From positions 1 through 57,971 of the forward strand of contig DASVLJ010000002.1 in assembly GCA_036384915.1 (NCBI GenBank): a stretch of DNA of 57,971 bases. Direction: 5' to 3'. The notes under the pieces are model-generated. The model did not search any database. It was not told the origin of the DNA and saw only the letters and a program-made list of their open reading frames with translations. How positions within the stretch are numbered: the first letter of the stretch is position 1; each line of letters opens with the position of its first letter. The stretch is from PKWO01 sp036384915. Its GTDB lineage: Bacteria > Pseudomonadota > Gammaproteobacteria > Burkholderiales > Burkholderiaceae_D. This document shows positions 18,834 through 27,079 of this stretch, piece after piece. Both the position numbers and the translations under genes were made by a program.

Positions 18834-19646
18834 ATGCGTTCCATATCTTCCATAACCCGCCGTCGATTCCTCCTGAAAGCCCTCGCCGGCACGCTGGCGC
18901 TATCGTGGTTGCCTGCCTTCGCGGCACGCAAGGGCAAGAGCAGGAAAAAAGCGCCGGCAGCCCCGGTTTGCCGCCTGACCGCGGAACAGGAAGAAGGTCC
19001 ATACTATATCGAAGGCGAAGCCTTGCGCAGCAATCTGGTCGAAGACCGCGAGGGCGTGCCCTTGACGCTACGCCTGCAATTGCTCGACATGCCGCATTGC
19101 ACGCCGCTGAAAAACGCCAGCGTGGAAATCTGGTCTTGCGATGCGGGCGGCGAATACTCAGGCTACAGCAGCGAGCAAATGAGCGCACACATGGATCCGC
19201 CGCCCGACGGCATGGGTCGAGCGCCTGGCATGCCGCCCGGCCCGCCGCCCCATCATCGGCCGGATAATCAGAAGACCTTCCTGCGCGGCAGGCAGCATAC
19301 GGATGAAAACGGCCACGTCGAATTCGCCACGATCTATCCCGGCTGCTACGAGGGGCGCGTCAACCATATTCACGTGAAGGTGAGATTGGACGAAGGAGAG
19401 CGTATCGTCCATACGGGCCAGTTGTTCTTCCCCGAAGCGGTGACCGACGCCGTGCTGGCGCTGCCGCCCTATTCGACGCATCGGATAAGGCGCACGCGGG
19501 CCAGCGAAGACATGGTCTACACGAGCCAGCATGGCGAGAATTCCATGCTCGATATTGAAGCGGCACAGCCTGGGGTGATTGCCAAGGGCTTCGTCGGGAC
19601 GGCGACACTTGGGATCGATCCGAGCAAGGCAGGAAAGACTTTGTAG
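18834..19646 (+). CDS. Tat-exported intradiol ring-cleavage dioxygenase-like protein
   Basis: The 270-residue protein has a twin-arginine signal (TRRRFLLKALAGTLAL, cleavage near AFA) and an intradiol dioxygenase beta-sandwich. The family motif EQEEGPYYIEGE follows the signal. Candidate Fe(III) ligands are Tyr108 (CDAGGEYSGY), Tyr172 (YPGCY), His178 and His180 (NHIHVKV). A Pro/Gly/His-rich insert lies at about 120-145 (DPPPDGMG, GPPPHHRPD), after the first ligand. The start is the ATG preceded by AGGA. Export and the lack of nearby catabolic genes argue against a protocatechuate pathway enzyme; periplasmic aromatic or quinone chemistry is possible. The last 130 bp overlap the antisense tail of the GFA-family gene. 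Confidence 0.85.
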   Translation: MRSISSITRRRFLLKALAGTLALSWLPAFAARKGKSRKKAPAAPVCRLTAEQEEGPYYIEGEALRSNLVEDREGVPLTLRLQLLDMPHCTPLKNASVEIWSCDAGGEYSGYSSEQMSAHMDPPPDGMGRAPGMPPGPPPHHRPDNQKTFLRGRQHTDENGHVEFATIYPGCYEGRVNHIHVKVRLDEGERIVHTGQLFFPEAVTDAVLALPPYSTHRIRRTRASEDMVYTSQHGENSMLDIEAAQPGVIAKGFVGTATLGIDPSKAGKTL

Positions 19647-20077
19647 GTTGCACACCGACCAACCGACTGGCCGGGAAAATCTTCCGGCCATTGCTTCAGG
19701 CGATGGCCCATCATGTCCCAGGTCGGGCGATGCGATGTCCAGAGTTCATCGGCCGGAGGGAAATCTTCCACGCGATCGAACGCGGCCAAGGTCACGTCGA
19801 TCTCGCTGCCGCCCTCTTTCTGCCAGGTCAATGAAGTGCCGCAATGCGCACAGAATGTTCTCTGCACGCCGGGCGAGGAACGATAAGTGCTGGGCACAGC
19901 CCCCTCAAAGCGGAACAGCTCAGCCCTGACGGTGACCCAGGCGACATGCATGCCGCCGCTGGCGCGGCGACAGATACGGCAATGGCAGATGAACGATGTC
20001 GCCGGGGGATCGTCGATACGAAAACGCGTCGCACCACACAGGCAGCCGCCTGTCGCCGGTGCGTGCGCTACCGTCAT
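19517..20077 (-). CDS. GFA-family zinc protein with abnormal C-terminal extension
   Basis: The 186-residue product contains the GFA/CENP-V fold of glutathione-dependent formaldehyde-activating-type proteins. It shows GGCLCGATRF, CHCRICRRASG and a second zinc pair in FCAHCGTSLT, followed by ELWTSHRPTW. Normal members stop at about 125-150 residues. Here the frame runs about 45 residues further (from roughly WPEDFPGQ) into sequence that is simply antisense to the end of the dioxygenase gene, so the original stop has probably been lost. Positions 19645-19652 also look like the first bases of the GTAGGTTGG repeat. The ATG lies 7 bp after the scoB stop. Formaldehyde activation itself is not established for this branch. 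Confidence 0.75.
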   Translation of the reverse strand: MTVAHAPATGGCLCGATRFRIDDPPATSFICHCRICRRASGGMHVAWVTVRAELFRFEGAVPSTYRSSPGVQRTFCAHCGTSLTWQKEGGSEIDVTLAAFDRVEDFPPADELWTSHRPTWDMMGHRLKQWPEDFPGQSVGRCATYKVFPALLGSIPSVAVPTKPLAITPGCAASISSMEFSPCWLV

Positions 20078-20083
20078 CGGCAA

Positions 20084-20725
20084 TCAGAATTGCAGTTCGA
20101 CGCCTGTCTTTTCCTGCAGCTCTTCCTTGGTGACGCCCGGCGCCAGCTCCAGTACCTTCAGGCCCTTCTCGGTCACGTCGAGCACGCCGAGATCGGTGAT
20201 GATGCGGTCGACCACGCCCACGCCGGTCAGGGGCAGATCGCACTTCTTCAGTATCTTGTGCGAAGTACTGCCATCCTTGGCCTTGGCGACGTGTTCCATC
20301 AAGACCACGACGCGCTTGACGCCCGCCACGAGGTCCATCGCGCCGCCCATGCCCTTGACCATCTTGCCGGGGATCATCCAGTTCGCCAGGTCGCCCGTCT
20401 CCGAGACCTGCATCGCGCCGAGGATGGCGATATTGATCTTGCCGCCGCGGATCATGGCGAACGAATCCGCCGAGCTGAAAAACGACGATCCCGGCAGTGC
20501 CGTCACGGTTTGCTTGCCGGCGTTGATCAAATCCGCATCCACCGTCTCTTCGGTCGGGAACGGGCCGATGCCGAGCAAGCCGTTTTCCGATTGCAGCCAC
20601 ACCTCGATATCTTGCGGCACATAGTTGGCAACCAGGGTCGGCAAGCCGATGCCGAGGTTGACGTAAAAACCGTCTTGCAATTCCTTCGCCGCGCGCGCGG
20701 CCATTTCTTCACGTGTCCATGCCAT
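20084..20725 (-). CDS. scoB: Succinyl-CoA:3-ketoacid CoA-transferase subunit B
   Basis: The 213-residue beta subunit starts MAWTREEMAARAAKELQDG after a good ribosome-binding site (GGAGAG). The catalytic glutamate motif of CoA-transferase family I is visible as SENGLLGIGP, and NLGIGLPTLVANY precedes it. With subunit A it transfers CoA from succinyl-CoA to acetoacetate, allowing ketone-body or polyhydroxybutyrate breakdown. Subunit A lies upstream on the same strand, separated by a 138-bp spacer that folds into a long hairpin, unusual because these genes are normally tightly spaced or overlapping. Confidence 0.94.
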   Translation of the reverse strand: MAWTREEMAARAAKELQDGFYVNLGIGLPTLVANYVPQDIEVWLQSENGLLGIGPFPTEETVDADLINAGKQTVTALPGSSFFSSADSFAMIRGGKINIAILGAMQVSETGDLANWMIPGKMVKGMGGAMDLVAGVKRVVVLMEHVAKAKDGSTSHKILKKCDLPLTGVGVVDRIITDLGVLDVTEKGLKVLELAPGVTKEELQEKTGVELQF

Positions 20726-20740
20726 GATGACTCTCCAAAA

Positions 20741-20860
20741 GGGGATTTCTAAAAATTGGCAAAAGCGTTCAAGATTGGGCCGAGGAGCGGAAATGTACGG
20801 AGGTACATTGAGCACCGGAGGGCCAAGATTGGACGCTTTTGACGGTTTTGAGATGTCCCC
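20741..20860. repeat. Long imperfect hairpin between scoA and scoB
   Basis: Two arms of about 50 bp pair imperfectly: the left arm runs GGGGATTTCT...CAAAAGCGTTCAAGATTGGGCC and the right is close to its reverse complement. The tip is a perfect AATGTAC/GTACATT stem with a GGAG loop (792-809 within the 20 kb block). It fills nearly the whole intergenic spacer and ends just before the scoB ribosome-binding site. It could be a mobile palindrome or an RNA that sets the ratio of the two subunits. Confidence 0.8.
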
Positions 20861-20863
20861 TGG

Positions 20864-21559
20864 TTATTTGCTCAGCGTACGCTGTTCTATGCGCTTTTCC
20901 GGATTCGCATTCAAGACAATGCGATGCACGAAAATGCCTGGCGTATGGATTTCATCGGGATCGAGTTCACCCACTTCGACGATCTTCTCGACTTCGGCCA
21001 CGGTGATCTTGCCGGCCATGGCGACGTTGGGATTGAAGTTGCGCGAGGTCTTGCGGTAGATCAGGTTGCCGGATTTGTCGGCGACGTAGGCTTTCACGAG
21101 CGAAACGTCGGCCACGAGCGAGCGCTCCATCACGTAGTGCTCGCCGTCGAACTCGCGCACTTCCTTGCCGTCTGCCACCACGGTGCCGTAACCGGTGCGC
21201 GTGAAGAAAGCCGGGATGCCGGCGCCGCCGGCGCGCAGCTTTTCCGCCAGGGTGCCTTGCGGCGTGAATTCCAGCTGCAATTCTCCAGCCAAATATTGGC
21301 GCTCGAATTCCTTGTTTTCACCGACGTAGGACGCGATCATTTTCTTGATCTGGCGCGTGTTCAACAATTGGCCCAGGCCAAAACCGTCGACCCCGGCGTT
21401 GTTGGAAATCGCCGTCAGGTTTTGCACGCCGGAGTCGCGCAGGGCCGCGATCAAGGCTTCGGGAATGCCGCACAGGCCGAACCCGCCGACGGCAATGGTC
21501 TGACCGTCTTTGACGATGTCAGCCAAGGCTGTTTTGGCGTCTGGATACACTTTCTTCAT
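20864..21559 (-). CDS. scoA: Succinyl-CoA:3-ketoacid CoA-transferase subunit A
   Basis: The 231-residue alpha subunit starts MKKVYPDAKTALADIVKDG. The glycine-rich CoA-binding region of family I CoA-transferases is visible as IAVGGFGLCGIPEALI, with NLTAISNNAGVDGFGLG following and FNPNVAMAGKITVAEVEKIV near the end. The in-frame upstream extension lacks family sequence and was discarded. It is the promoter-proximal partner of subunit B. The neighbouring SDR and ETF:ubiquinone oxidoreductase genes suggest a local fatty-acid or ketone-body theme. Confidence 0.94.
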   Translation of the reverse strand: MKKVYPDAKTALADIVKDGQTIAVGGFGLCGIPEALIAALRDSGVQNLTAISNNAGVDGFGLGQLLNTRQIKKMIASYVGENKEFERQYLAGELQLEFTPQGTLAEKLRAGGAGIPAFFTRTGYGTVVADGKEVREFDGEHYVMERSLVADVSLVKAYVADKSGNLIYRKTSRNFNPNVAMAGKITVAEVEKIVEVGELDPDEIHTPGIFVHRIVLNANPEKRIEQRTLSK

Positions 21560-21680
21560 GCCAACCTCTATTGTTTCAATTGGGGGATGTAAAACGTCGC
21601 GCCAGCATACGGTGCACCTGCCCTTGCAGGCAATACCGTACAACTACGCTGAGACCGTCATTTTACGCTCAATGGCGGGC

Positions 21681-22457
21681 TCACAAAGCGCTCGCGCCAT
21701 CGTCGGCAGTCATGATCGCGCCGTTGATGAAGTGCGACTCCTCGGCGGCGAGGAACAGCAGCATGCCGTCCAGATCTTCCGGCTTGCCCAGGCGCTTGCG
21801 CGGCAGCGTTTCGATCAATTGCCTGCCGTGTTCGGTCTGGAAATGCGCTTCGTTGATTTCGGTTTCGATGTAGCCGGGGCAGATCGCGTTGACGTTGATG
21901 TTGTAGCGGCCCCACTCCACGGCCATCGCCTTGGTCATGTGCACCACGGCCGCCTTGCTCATGCAATAGATGCCGATCTGCGGCAGCACGCGCAAACCCG
22001 CGACAGAGGCGATGTTGATGATGCGGTGCTGTTTCTTCGGGTCACCCTTGGCGCGCGCGATCATGCGCTTGGCCACTTCCTGCGCAACGAAAAAGGCGCC
22101 GCGCTGATTGGTGTCCATCACGTAGGCATAGTCCTCCGGGGTCACGTCGATCAGACGCTGCGTGGTCGAGACGCCGGAATTATTGACCAGGATATCGATC
22201 GCACCGGCTTCGGTCTCGGCATGCGCGACGGCCGCCTTGATGCTGGCGTAATCGGTTACGTCCAATTGCACGACGTGCGCGGCGCCGCCCGAGGCTTCGA
22301 TCTCGGCGCGCAATTCCTTCAAGCGCTCCACACGGCGCGAGGCCAGCACCACTTGCGCACCGGCCAGGGCCAGCACCTTGGCGAAACGCGCGCCCAATCC
22401 GGACGACGCGCCGGTGACCAAGGCGATCTTGCCTTCAAAATTGACTTCGATACCCAC
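21681..22457 (-). CDS. Short-chain dehydrogenase/reductase
   Basis: The 258-residue classical SDR oxidises or reduces an alcohol/ketone with NAD(P)(H). The cofactor loop is TGASSGLG (residues 15-22), NNSG is at about 92, and the catalytic set is Ser151, Tyr164 and Lys168 (YCMSK). The RRVE after the second strand suggests NADP preference. The substrate is not predictable; several related annotated genes are 3-hydroxyacyl or 3-oxoacyl reductases. It is divergent from the ETF:ubiquinone oxidoreductase gene and lies 121 bp upstream of scoA on the same strand. Confidence 0.9.
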   Translation of the reverse strand: MGIEVNFEGKIALVTGASSGLGARFAKVLALAGAQVVLASRRVERLKELRAEIEASGGAAHVVQLDVTDYASIKAAVAHAETEAGAIDILVNNSGVSTTQRLIDVTPEDYAYVMDTNQRGAFFVAQEVAKRMIARAKGDPKKQHRIINIASVAGLRVLPQIGIYCMSKAAVVHMTKAMAVEWGRYNINVNAICPGYIETEINEAHFQTEHGRQLIETLPRKRLGKPEDLDGMLLFLAAEESHFINGAIMTADDGASAL

Positions 22458-22649
22458 GACATTCTCCTTGTTCTGTTGCTTGTTGCCCGACAGCCTGTCA
22501 GGCGATAATAGCGCGCTGTATGCACTCGGATTGACAAGGTTACACGAAAGCGTCGATTCGAGTGATTTAGAGTGGAAAGTCTAGCAATCCCGAGTGAAAT
22601 CCGGGACAATTAGCACACTCGTTCGCAAAACCACTATTCGGGGACCCCC

Positions 22650-24323
22650 ATGACCGACAGCACCAACAGCATCCTGGAACAATACGGCCCGCGCGAAGCG
22701 ATGGAATACGACGTCGTGATCGTCGGCGGCGGCCCTGCCGGCCTCTCTGCCGCGATCAAGCTCAAGCAGATGGCCGCGGCCAAGGGTTCGGAGGTGTCGG
22801 TTTGCGTGCTGGAAAAAGGCAGCGAGGTCGGCGCCCACATCCTCTCCGGCGCGGTGATGGACCCGAAAGCGATCACCGAATTGTTCCCCAACTGGAAAGA
22901 ACTCGGCGCGCCGCTGAAAACCGAAGTGACCGAAGACCGCGTACTGGTGCTGACAGAGAAGAAAGCTTACCGCACGCCGAACTGGGCCGTACCGGCCTGC
23001 TTCGAAAATCACGGCAACTACATCGTCTCGTTGGCCAACGTGGTGCGCTGGCTCGGCCAGCAAGCCGAAGCGCTGGGCGTGGAAATCTTCCCCGGCTTCC
23101 CGGCTGCGGAAGTTCTCTACAACGAAGACGGCTCGGTCAAGGGTGTCGCCACCGGCAACATGGGCGTGGACCGCCATGGTCAGCCGACTTCGAACTTCCA
23201 ACTCGGCATGGAATTGCACGCCAAGTACACGCTGTTCGCCGAAGGCGCGCGCGGCCACCTCGGCAAGCAATTGATGGCCAAGTACGATTTGAACAAGGGC
23301 AAGGACCCGCAATCCTACGGCATCGGCATCAAGGAACTGTGGGAAATCGATCCCAAGTTGCACAAACCCGGCCTGGTGGTGCATACCACGGGTTGGCCCA
23401 TGTTCAGCGAATATGCCGGCTCCTTCCTCTACCATTTCGAGGACAACCTGGTCGCAGTCGGCTACGTGGTCGGCCTGGCTTACGAAAACCCCTATATTTC
23501 GCCCTACGAGGAATTCCAGCGCTACAAGACGCACCCGACCATCCGCGGCTTCTTCGAAGGCGGCAAGCGCATCTCCTACGGCGCGCGCGCCATCACGGCC
23601 GGCGGCCTGCAATCGCTGCCCAAGCTGACCTTCCCCGGTGGCGCGCTGATCGGCTGCGATGCGGGCTTCTTGAACATGAGCCGCATCAAAGGCAGCCACG
23701 CCGCCATCAAGACCGGCATGCTGGCTGCGGAAGCTGCATTCGAGGCCCTGGGCGCGAACCGTGCACAAGACGAATTGACGGCTTACTCGGCCGCATTTGA
23801 AAAATCCTGGCTGCACGAGGAATTGCATATCGCGCGCAACGTCAAGCCCTTGCTCAAGAACGGCACCTATGGCTCGCCCTGGGTCTGGCTCGACCAGGTC
23901 GTCTTCCGCGGCAAGGCACCGTGGACGCTACGCCATTCCAAGGCCGACCATGAATGCCTGCGCCCGGCCGCCGACTTCCAACCCATCGCCTACCCCAAAC
24001 CGGACGGCAAGCTGACCTTCGACCGCCTCTCCTCGGTGTTCATTTCCAACACCAACCACGCGGAAGACCAGCCCATCCACCTGACGCTGAAGAATGCATC
24101 CGTGCCGGTCGACGTCAACCTGGCCAAGTATGCCGGGCCGGAGTCGCGCTATTGCCCGGCCGGCGTCTATGAATTCGTCAAGACCGATGAAGGCAAGGAC
24201 CGCTTGCAGATCAATGCGCAGAACTGCGTGCATTGCAAGACTTGCGACATCAAGGACCCGACGCAGAATATTGTGTGGGTGACGCCTGAAGGCGGTGGAG
24301 GCCCTAACTATCCGAATATGTGA
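22650..24323 (+). CDS. Electron-transfer flavoprotein:ubiquinone oxidoreductase
   Basis: The 557-residue membrane-associated enzyme passes electrons from reduced ETF (beta-oxidation, amino-acid catabolism) to ubiquinone. The FAD-binding motif VVIVGGGPAGLSAA is at about residues 23-36. The middle contains PKLTFPGGALIGCDAGFLN. The C-terminal [4Fe-4S] site is NCVHCKTCDIKDP with a preceding CPAGVYEF, and the end GGGGPNYPNM is typical. Length equals the family. A GGGGA-like ribosome-binding site precedes the ATG. The gene is followed at once by a palindromic repeat. Confidence 0.96.
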   Translation: MTDSTNSILEQYGPREAMEYDVVIVGGGPAGLSAAIKLKQMAAAKGSEVSVCVLEKGSEVGAHILSGAVMDPKAITELFPNWKELGAPLKTEVTEDRVLVLTEKKAYRTPNWAVPACFENHGNYIVSLANVVRWLGQQAEALGVEIFPGFPAAEVLYNEDGSVKGVATGNMGVDRHGQPTSNFQLGMELHAKYTLFAEGARGHLGKQLMAKYDLNKGKDPQSYGIGIKELWEIDPKLHKPGLVVHTTGWPMFSEYAGSFLYHFEDNLVAVGYVVGLAYENPYISPYEEFQRYKTHPTIRGFFEGGKRISYGARAITAGGLQSLPKLTFPGGALIGCDAGFLNMSRIKGSHAAIKTGMLAAEAAFEALGANRAQDELTAYSAAFEKSWLHEELHIARNVKPLLKNGTYGSPWVWLDQVVFRGKAPWTLRHSKADHECLRPAADFQPIAYPKPDGKLTFDRLSSVFISNTNHAEDQPIHLTLKNASVPVDVNLAKYAGPESRYCPAGVYEFVKTDEGKDRLQINAQNCVHCKTCDIKDPTQNIVWVTPEGGGGPNYPNM

Positions 24324-24338
24324 TTTGGCATGAGATTT

Positions 24339-24495
24339 GTAGGTTGGTGTTGAGCGTCAGCGAAGCCCAACATAGGTGGGTCATGCAGTCGACTTAGGAG
24401 AATATGGAACCGTAGGATCGTTGGGCTTCGCTACGCTCAACCCAACCTACATCCTGTCCGTGGGTTGGCGCTGGCAGTAAGCGAAACCAACCTAC
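24339..24495. repeat. GTAGGTTGG-type dispersed palindrome, copy 2 (with an extra half unit)
   Basis: A full palindrome spans 24339-24450 (GTAGGTTGGTGTTGAGCG ... CGCTCAACCCAACCTAC), with GCCCAAC/GTTGGGC blocks in the arms. A third, single arm ending AACCAACCTAC follows at 24461-24495. The element separates the ETF:ubiquinone oxidoreductase gene from a leftward small frame and may serve as a bidirectional terminator. Confidence 0.9.
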
Positions 24496-24498
24496 GGC

Positions 24499-24813
24499 CT
24501 ACGATCCCTTTGCCAGCATATTGGCATTCCAAAGAGCGATAACAACGTCCATTTGGGAGTTCATGCTATTTTGCCGGCCAGCCATCACTCGCGCCCACAG
24601 CGCTTGTTCATCTTGGGCGAGACGCGGATCTTTCAGGAGCAACTCGAGTGCCTGCAGTGCATACTTCTTGTTGTCGAGAGAGCGCGAATATTTCCCTCGC
24701 GGCATTCCCAACACCACGCCCTCCTCGCACAAGCCCAGCATTCCTTGGACAGCTTTTCTTTCGCGAAGTCTCTGTCGCAAAAATTTTTTCAACCGCCATT
24801 TCCCAGGCCGCAA
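24499..24813 (-). CDS. Hypothetical protein, possibly a gene remnant
   Basis: An open frame of 104 codons, rich in Leu, Lys and Arg, with a helical-looking C-terminal part (KKYALQALELLLKDPRLAQD ... ALWNANMLAKGS). I do not recognise it. The only in-frame start at this length is TTG; an ATG occurs 24 codons in. The base composition is lower in G+C than the neighbours. It lies between a palindromic repeat and nudF. It may be a real small accessory gene or the 3' remnant of a larger one; the in-frame sequence upstream continues about 15 codons to a stop without family features. Confidence 0.4.
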   Translation of the reverse strand: MRPGKWRLKKFLRQRLRERKAVQGMLGLCEEGVVLGMPRGKYSRSLDNKKYALQALELLLKDPRLAQDEQALWARVMAGRQNSMNSQMDVVIALWNANMLAKGS

Positions 24814-24992
24814 TTGGGGATGACGAGTTTCTGTCGTCGTACAGAGTTGTCGCGGTTACGGCAGCAACGCCATATTTCCCATCCCATCACCTCCAAGCTC
24901 GCCCGGTTCCAATCTAAACCAGCGACCACAATCGATCAGGATTTGACGGCAATATGCTGAGATTCCATCCCAGCCTATATTCTTAGTTGGGC
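24814..24992. other. Low-G+C spacer without recognised features
   Basis: The spacer between the hypothetical frame and the nudF stop is poorer in G+C than its neighbours. No tRNA, clear terminator or conserved reading frame was seen in it. Confidence 0.4.
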
Positions 24993-25553
24993 TCAGTCCA
25001 CCGGCTTCCACTGCCCGCTGACGATCTTGTCGATCCAGAAGGCGCCGATCATGGTTTTCACATCGGTCACTTCGCCGCGCTGCACACACTCCATCAACTC
25101 AGCCAAAGGCATTTTGATTACGTCGAGGAACTCGCCGTCGTCGAGCTTGCGCTCCCCCTCGCTCAAGCCGCGCGCGAGGAAGATGTCGAGGTGCTCGTCG
25201 GAATAAGCGATGGCATTGTGAATGGTGCAAAGGAAGTACCATTCGCTGGCGGTATGCCCGGTCTCTTCCAGTAGTTCGCGCTTGGCGCATTCCAGTGCGC
25301 TCTCGTTCGGATCGAGCTTGCCGGCCGGCAGTTCGATGAAGACCTGGTCGTTCGGATAGCGGTATTGGCGCTCCAGCAGCACGCTGCCATCGTCGAACAG
25401 CGGCAGGATGACCGCGGCCCCGGGATGGCGGATGTATTCGCGCGCCGTGTGCTTGCCGTCAGGCAGGCGCACGGTGTCGCGCTGCACCTTCAGAAATACG
25501 CCGTCGTAGGCTAGTTGACCTTCGATCTTGCTTTCTTTCAGGTGCTCATCCAT
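24993..25553 (-). CDS. nudF: ADP-ribose pyrophosphatase (Nudix hydrolase)
   Basis: The 186-residue Nudix hydrolase cleaves ADP-ribose to AMP and ribose 5-phosphate. The Nudix box is complete: G-x5-E-x7-REL-x-EE-x-G in GKLDPNESALECAKRELLEE followed by TGH. The upstream PGAAVILPLFDDGSVLLERQ and RYPNDQVFIELPAG are typical of the ADP-ribose subgroup. Its start is only 7 bp after the nuoN stop, so it is probably the last gene of the complex I operon, an arrangement seen in related Burkholderiales. Co-expression with NADH oxidation would fit a role in clearing NAD breakdown products. Confidence 0.92.
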   Translation of the reverse strand: MDEHLKESKIEGQLAYDGVFLKVQRDTVRLPDGKHTAREYIRHPGAAVILPLFDDGSVLLERQYRYPNDQVFIELPAGKLDPNESALECAKRELLEETGHTASEWYFLCTIHNAIAYSDEHLDIFLARGLSEGERKLDDGEFLDVIKMPLAELMECVQRGEVTDVKTMIGAFWIDKIVSGQWKPVD

Positions 25554-25560
25554 GGGAACC

Positions 25561-27060
25561 TTAAGTCGTCAGGGCTTGGCGGATGGCGCTGACACAAGCC
25601 AGCATCAGGGGGCCGGGCAAAATACCAAGCACCAAGGCACCAAGGCCGTTAAGCGACAGCAACACGCGCGTGTCGAAGCCGGCAACGATGGGGGACTTGT
25701 CGGTCGCGTCATCGAAATACATGACCTTGACCACGCGCAGGTAATAGTAAGCCCCGATCAGCGACATGATCACGGAATAAACCGCCAGGCCGGTCTGGTG
25801 CGAATCGACAACGGCGCCTAGCACGGTCAGCTTGGCATAGAAGCCCATCAGCGGCGGGATGCCGGCCAGCGAGAACATGAGCAGGGCCATGACGAAAGCG
25901 AACCACGGGCTACGCTGGTTCAAGCCCTTCAAGTCTGCGATCTCTTCAGCCTCGAAACCGGAGCGCGCAAGCAGCAGGATCACGCCGAAGGTGCCGAGCG
26001 TGGTCAGCACATAGGTGATCGAATAGAACATCGAGGCGCCGTAAGCCGTGACGGCATAGTGCGAATCGTATTGCGGCGCGCCGACGTCGACTGCACCGGA
26101 CAGCAAGCCCAGCAACATGAAGCCCATTTGCGCAATGGTCGAATAGGCCAGCATGCGCTTCAGGTTCGATTGTGCGATGGCGGTAAGGTTGCCGATGGTC
26201 ATGGACAGCACGGCCAATACGACCAGCATTTCCTGCCATTCCGGGGCGCGCGGCATCAAGCCTTCGACGAGCAGGCGGATCACGATGGCAAAGGTCGCCA
26301 GCTTGGGCGCACCACCCAGGAGCAGCGTCACACCGGTCGGCGCGCCTTGATAGACGTCTGGCACCCACATGTGGAAGGGCACGGCGCCGAGCTTGAAGCC
26401 GAGGCCGGCAACGACAAATACGATGCCGAACACCAGCAGCATGGGCTTGACCGTGCCGCCATGGGCAACCTGCAGGACTTGGCCGACGTCGAGCGAGCCC
26501 GTCGCGCCGTACAGCATGGACATGCCGTAGAGCAGGAAGCCCGAGGCCAGCGCACCGAGGATGAAGTACTTCATCGACGCTTCGATGGAGGGCGTATGGT
26601 CGCGGCGCAGTGCAACGAGGGCGTACAGCGAGAGCGACATCAATTCCAGGCCGAGGTAGATCACGAGGAAGTTATTCCCCGAAATCATGATCATCTGCCC
26701 CAGCAATGAAAACAGCGCCAGCACGTAGAATTCGCCGCCCAGGCCGCTCTTGCCGCCCAGCATGCCTCGATCGGTCGCATATTGGCGCGAATACACCAGG
26801 GTCAGGCCGACGGCCAGATAAGAGAACAACTTGAGCAAGTCCGACATCGCATCGGACACGAACATGTTGCGGAACAGGTAGTTCGTCTCGCCGGTCTTGT
26901 ATTGCATGTAGCTCAATACGCCGCAGACGATCAGGGTCAGGATGGACAGGTAATGCGTGACGGCGCGCTTGCCGTCGGGCATGAACATGTCGATCAGGAG
27001 GATCGCGGAAGCCGCGAGCGCCAGGAAGAGTTCGGGGTAGGCGGAGGTAAGGTTCATCAT
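25561..27060 (-). CDS. nuoN: NADH-quinone oxidoreductase subunit N
   Basis: The 499-residue antiporter-like membrane subunit of complex I has about 14 hydrophobic segments. It carries the conserved lysine region YSTIAQMGFMLLGLLSG and GIPPLMGFYAKL. Two ATGs are adjacent (MMNLTSAYPEL); either may start. It is the last of the fourteen nuo genes, 19 bp after nuoM. Together with NuoM and NuoL it forms the proton-pumping arm. Confidence 0.95.
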   Translation of the reverse strand: MMNLTSAYPELFLALAASAILLIDMFMPDGKRAVTHYLSILTLIVCGVLSYMQYKTGETNYLFRNMFVSDAMSDLLKLFSYLAVGLTLVYSRQYATDRGMLGGKSGLGGEFYVLALFSLLGQMIMISGNNFLVIYLGLELMSLSLYALVALRRDHTPSIEASMKYFILGALASGFLLYGMSMLYGATGSLDVGQVLQVAHGGTVKPMLLVFGIVFVVAGLGFKLGAVPFHMWVPDVYQGAPTGVTLLLGGAPKLATFAIVIRLLVEGLMPRAPEWQEMLVVLAVLSMTIGNLTAIAQSNLKRMLAYSTIAQMGFMLLGLLSGAVDVGAPQYDSHYAVTAYGASMFYSITYVLTTLGTFGVILLLARSGFEAEEIADLKGLNQRSPWFAFVMALLMFSLAGIPPLMGFYAKLTVLGAVVDSHQTGLAVYSVIMSLIGAYYYLRVVKVMYFDDATDKSPIVAGFDTRVLLSLNGLGALVLGILPGPLMLACVSAIRQALTT

Positions 27061-27079
27061 ATTCTTTTACCGAAGTCTG

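Noticed and set aside
20741..20860. Known riboswitch between scoA and scoB
   Set aside because: No recognised riboswitch consensus could be matched. The structure is a single long hairpin, so it was kept only as a palindrome of unknown role.
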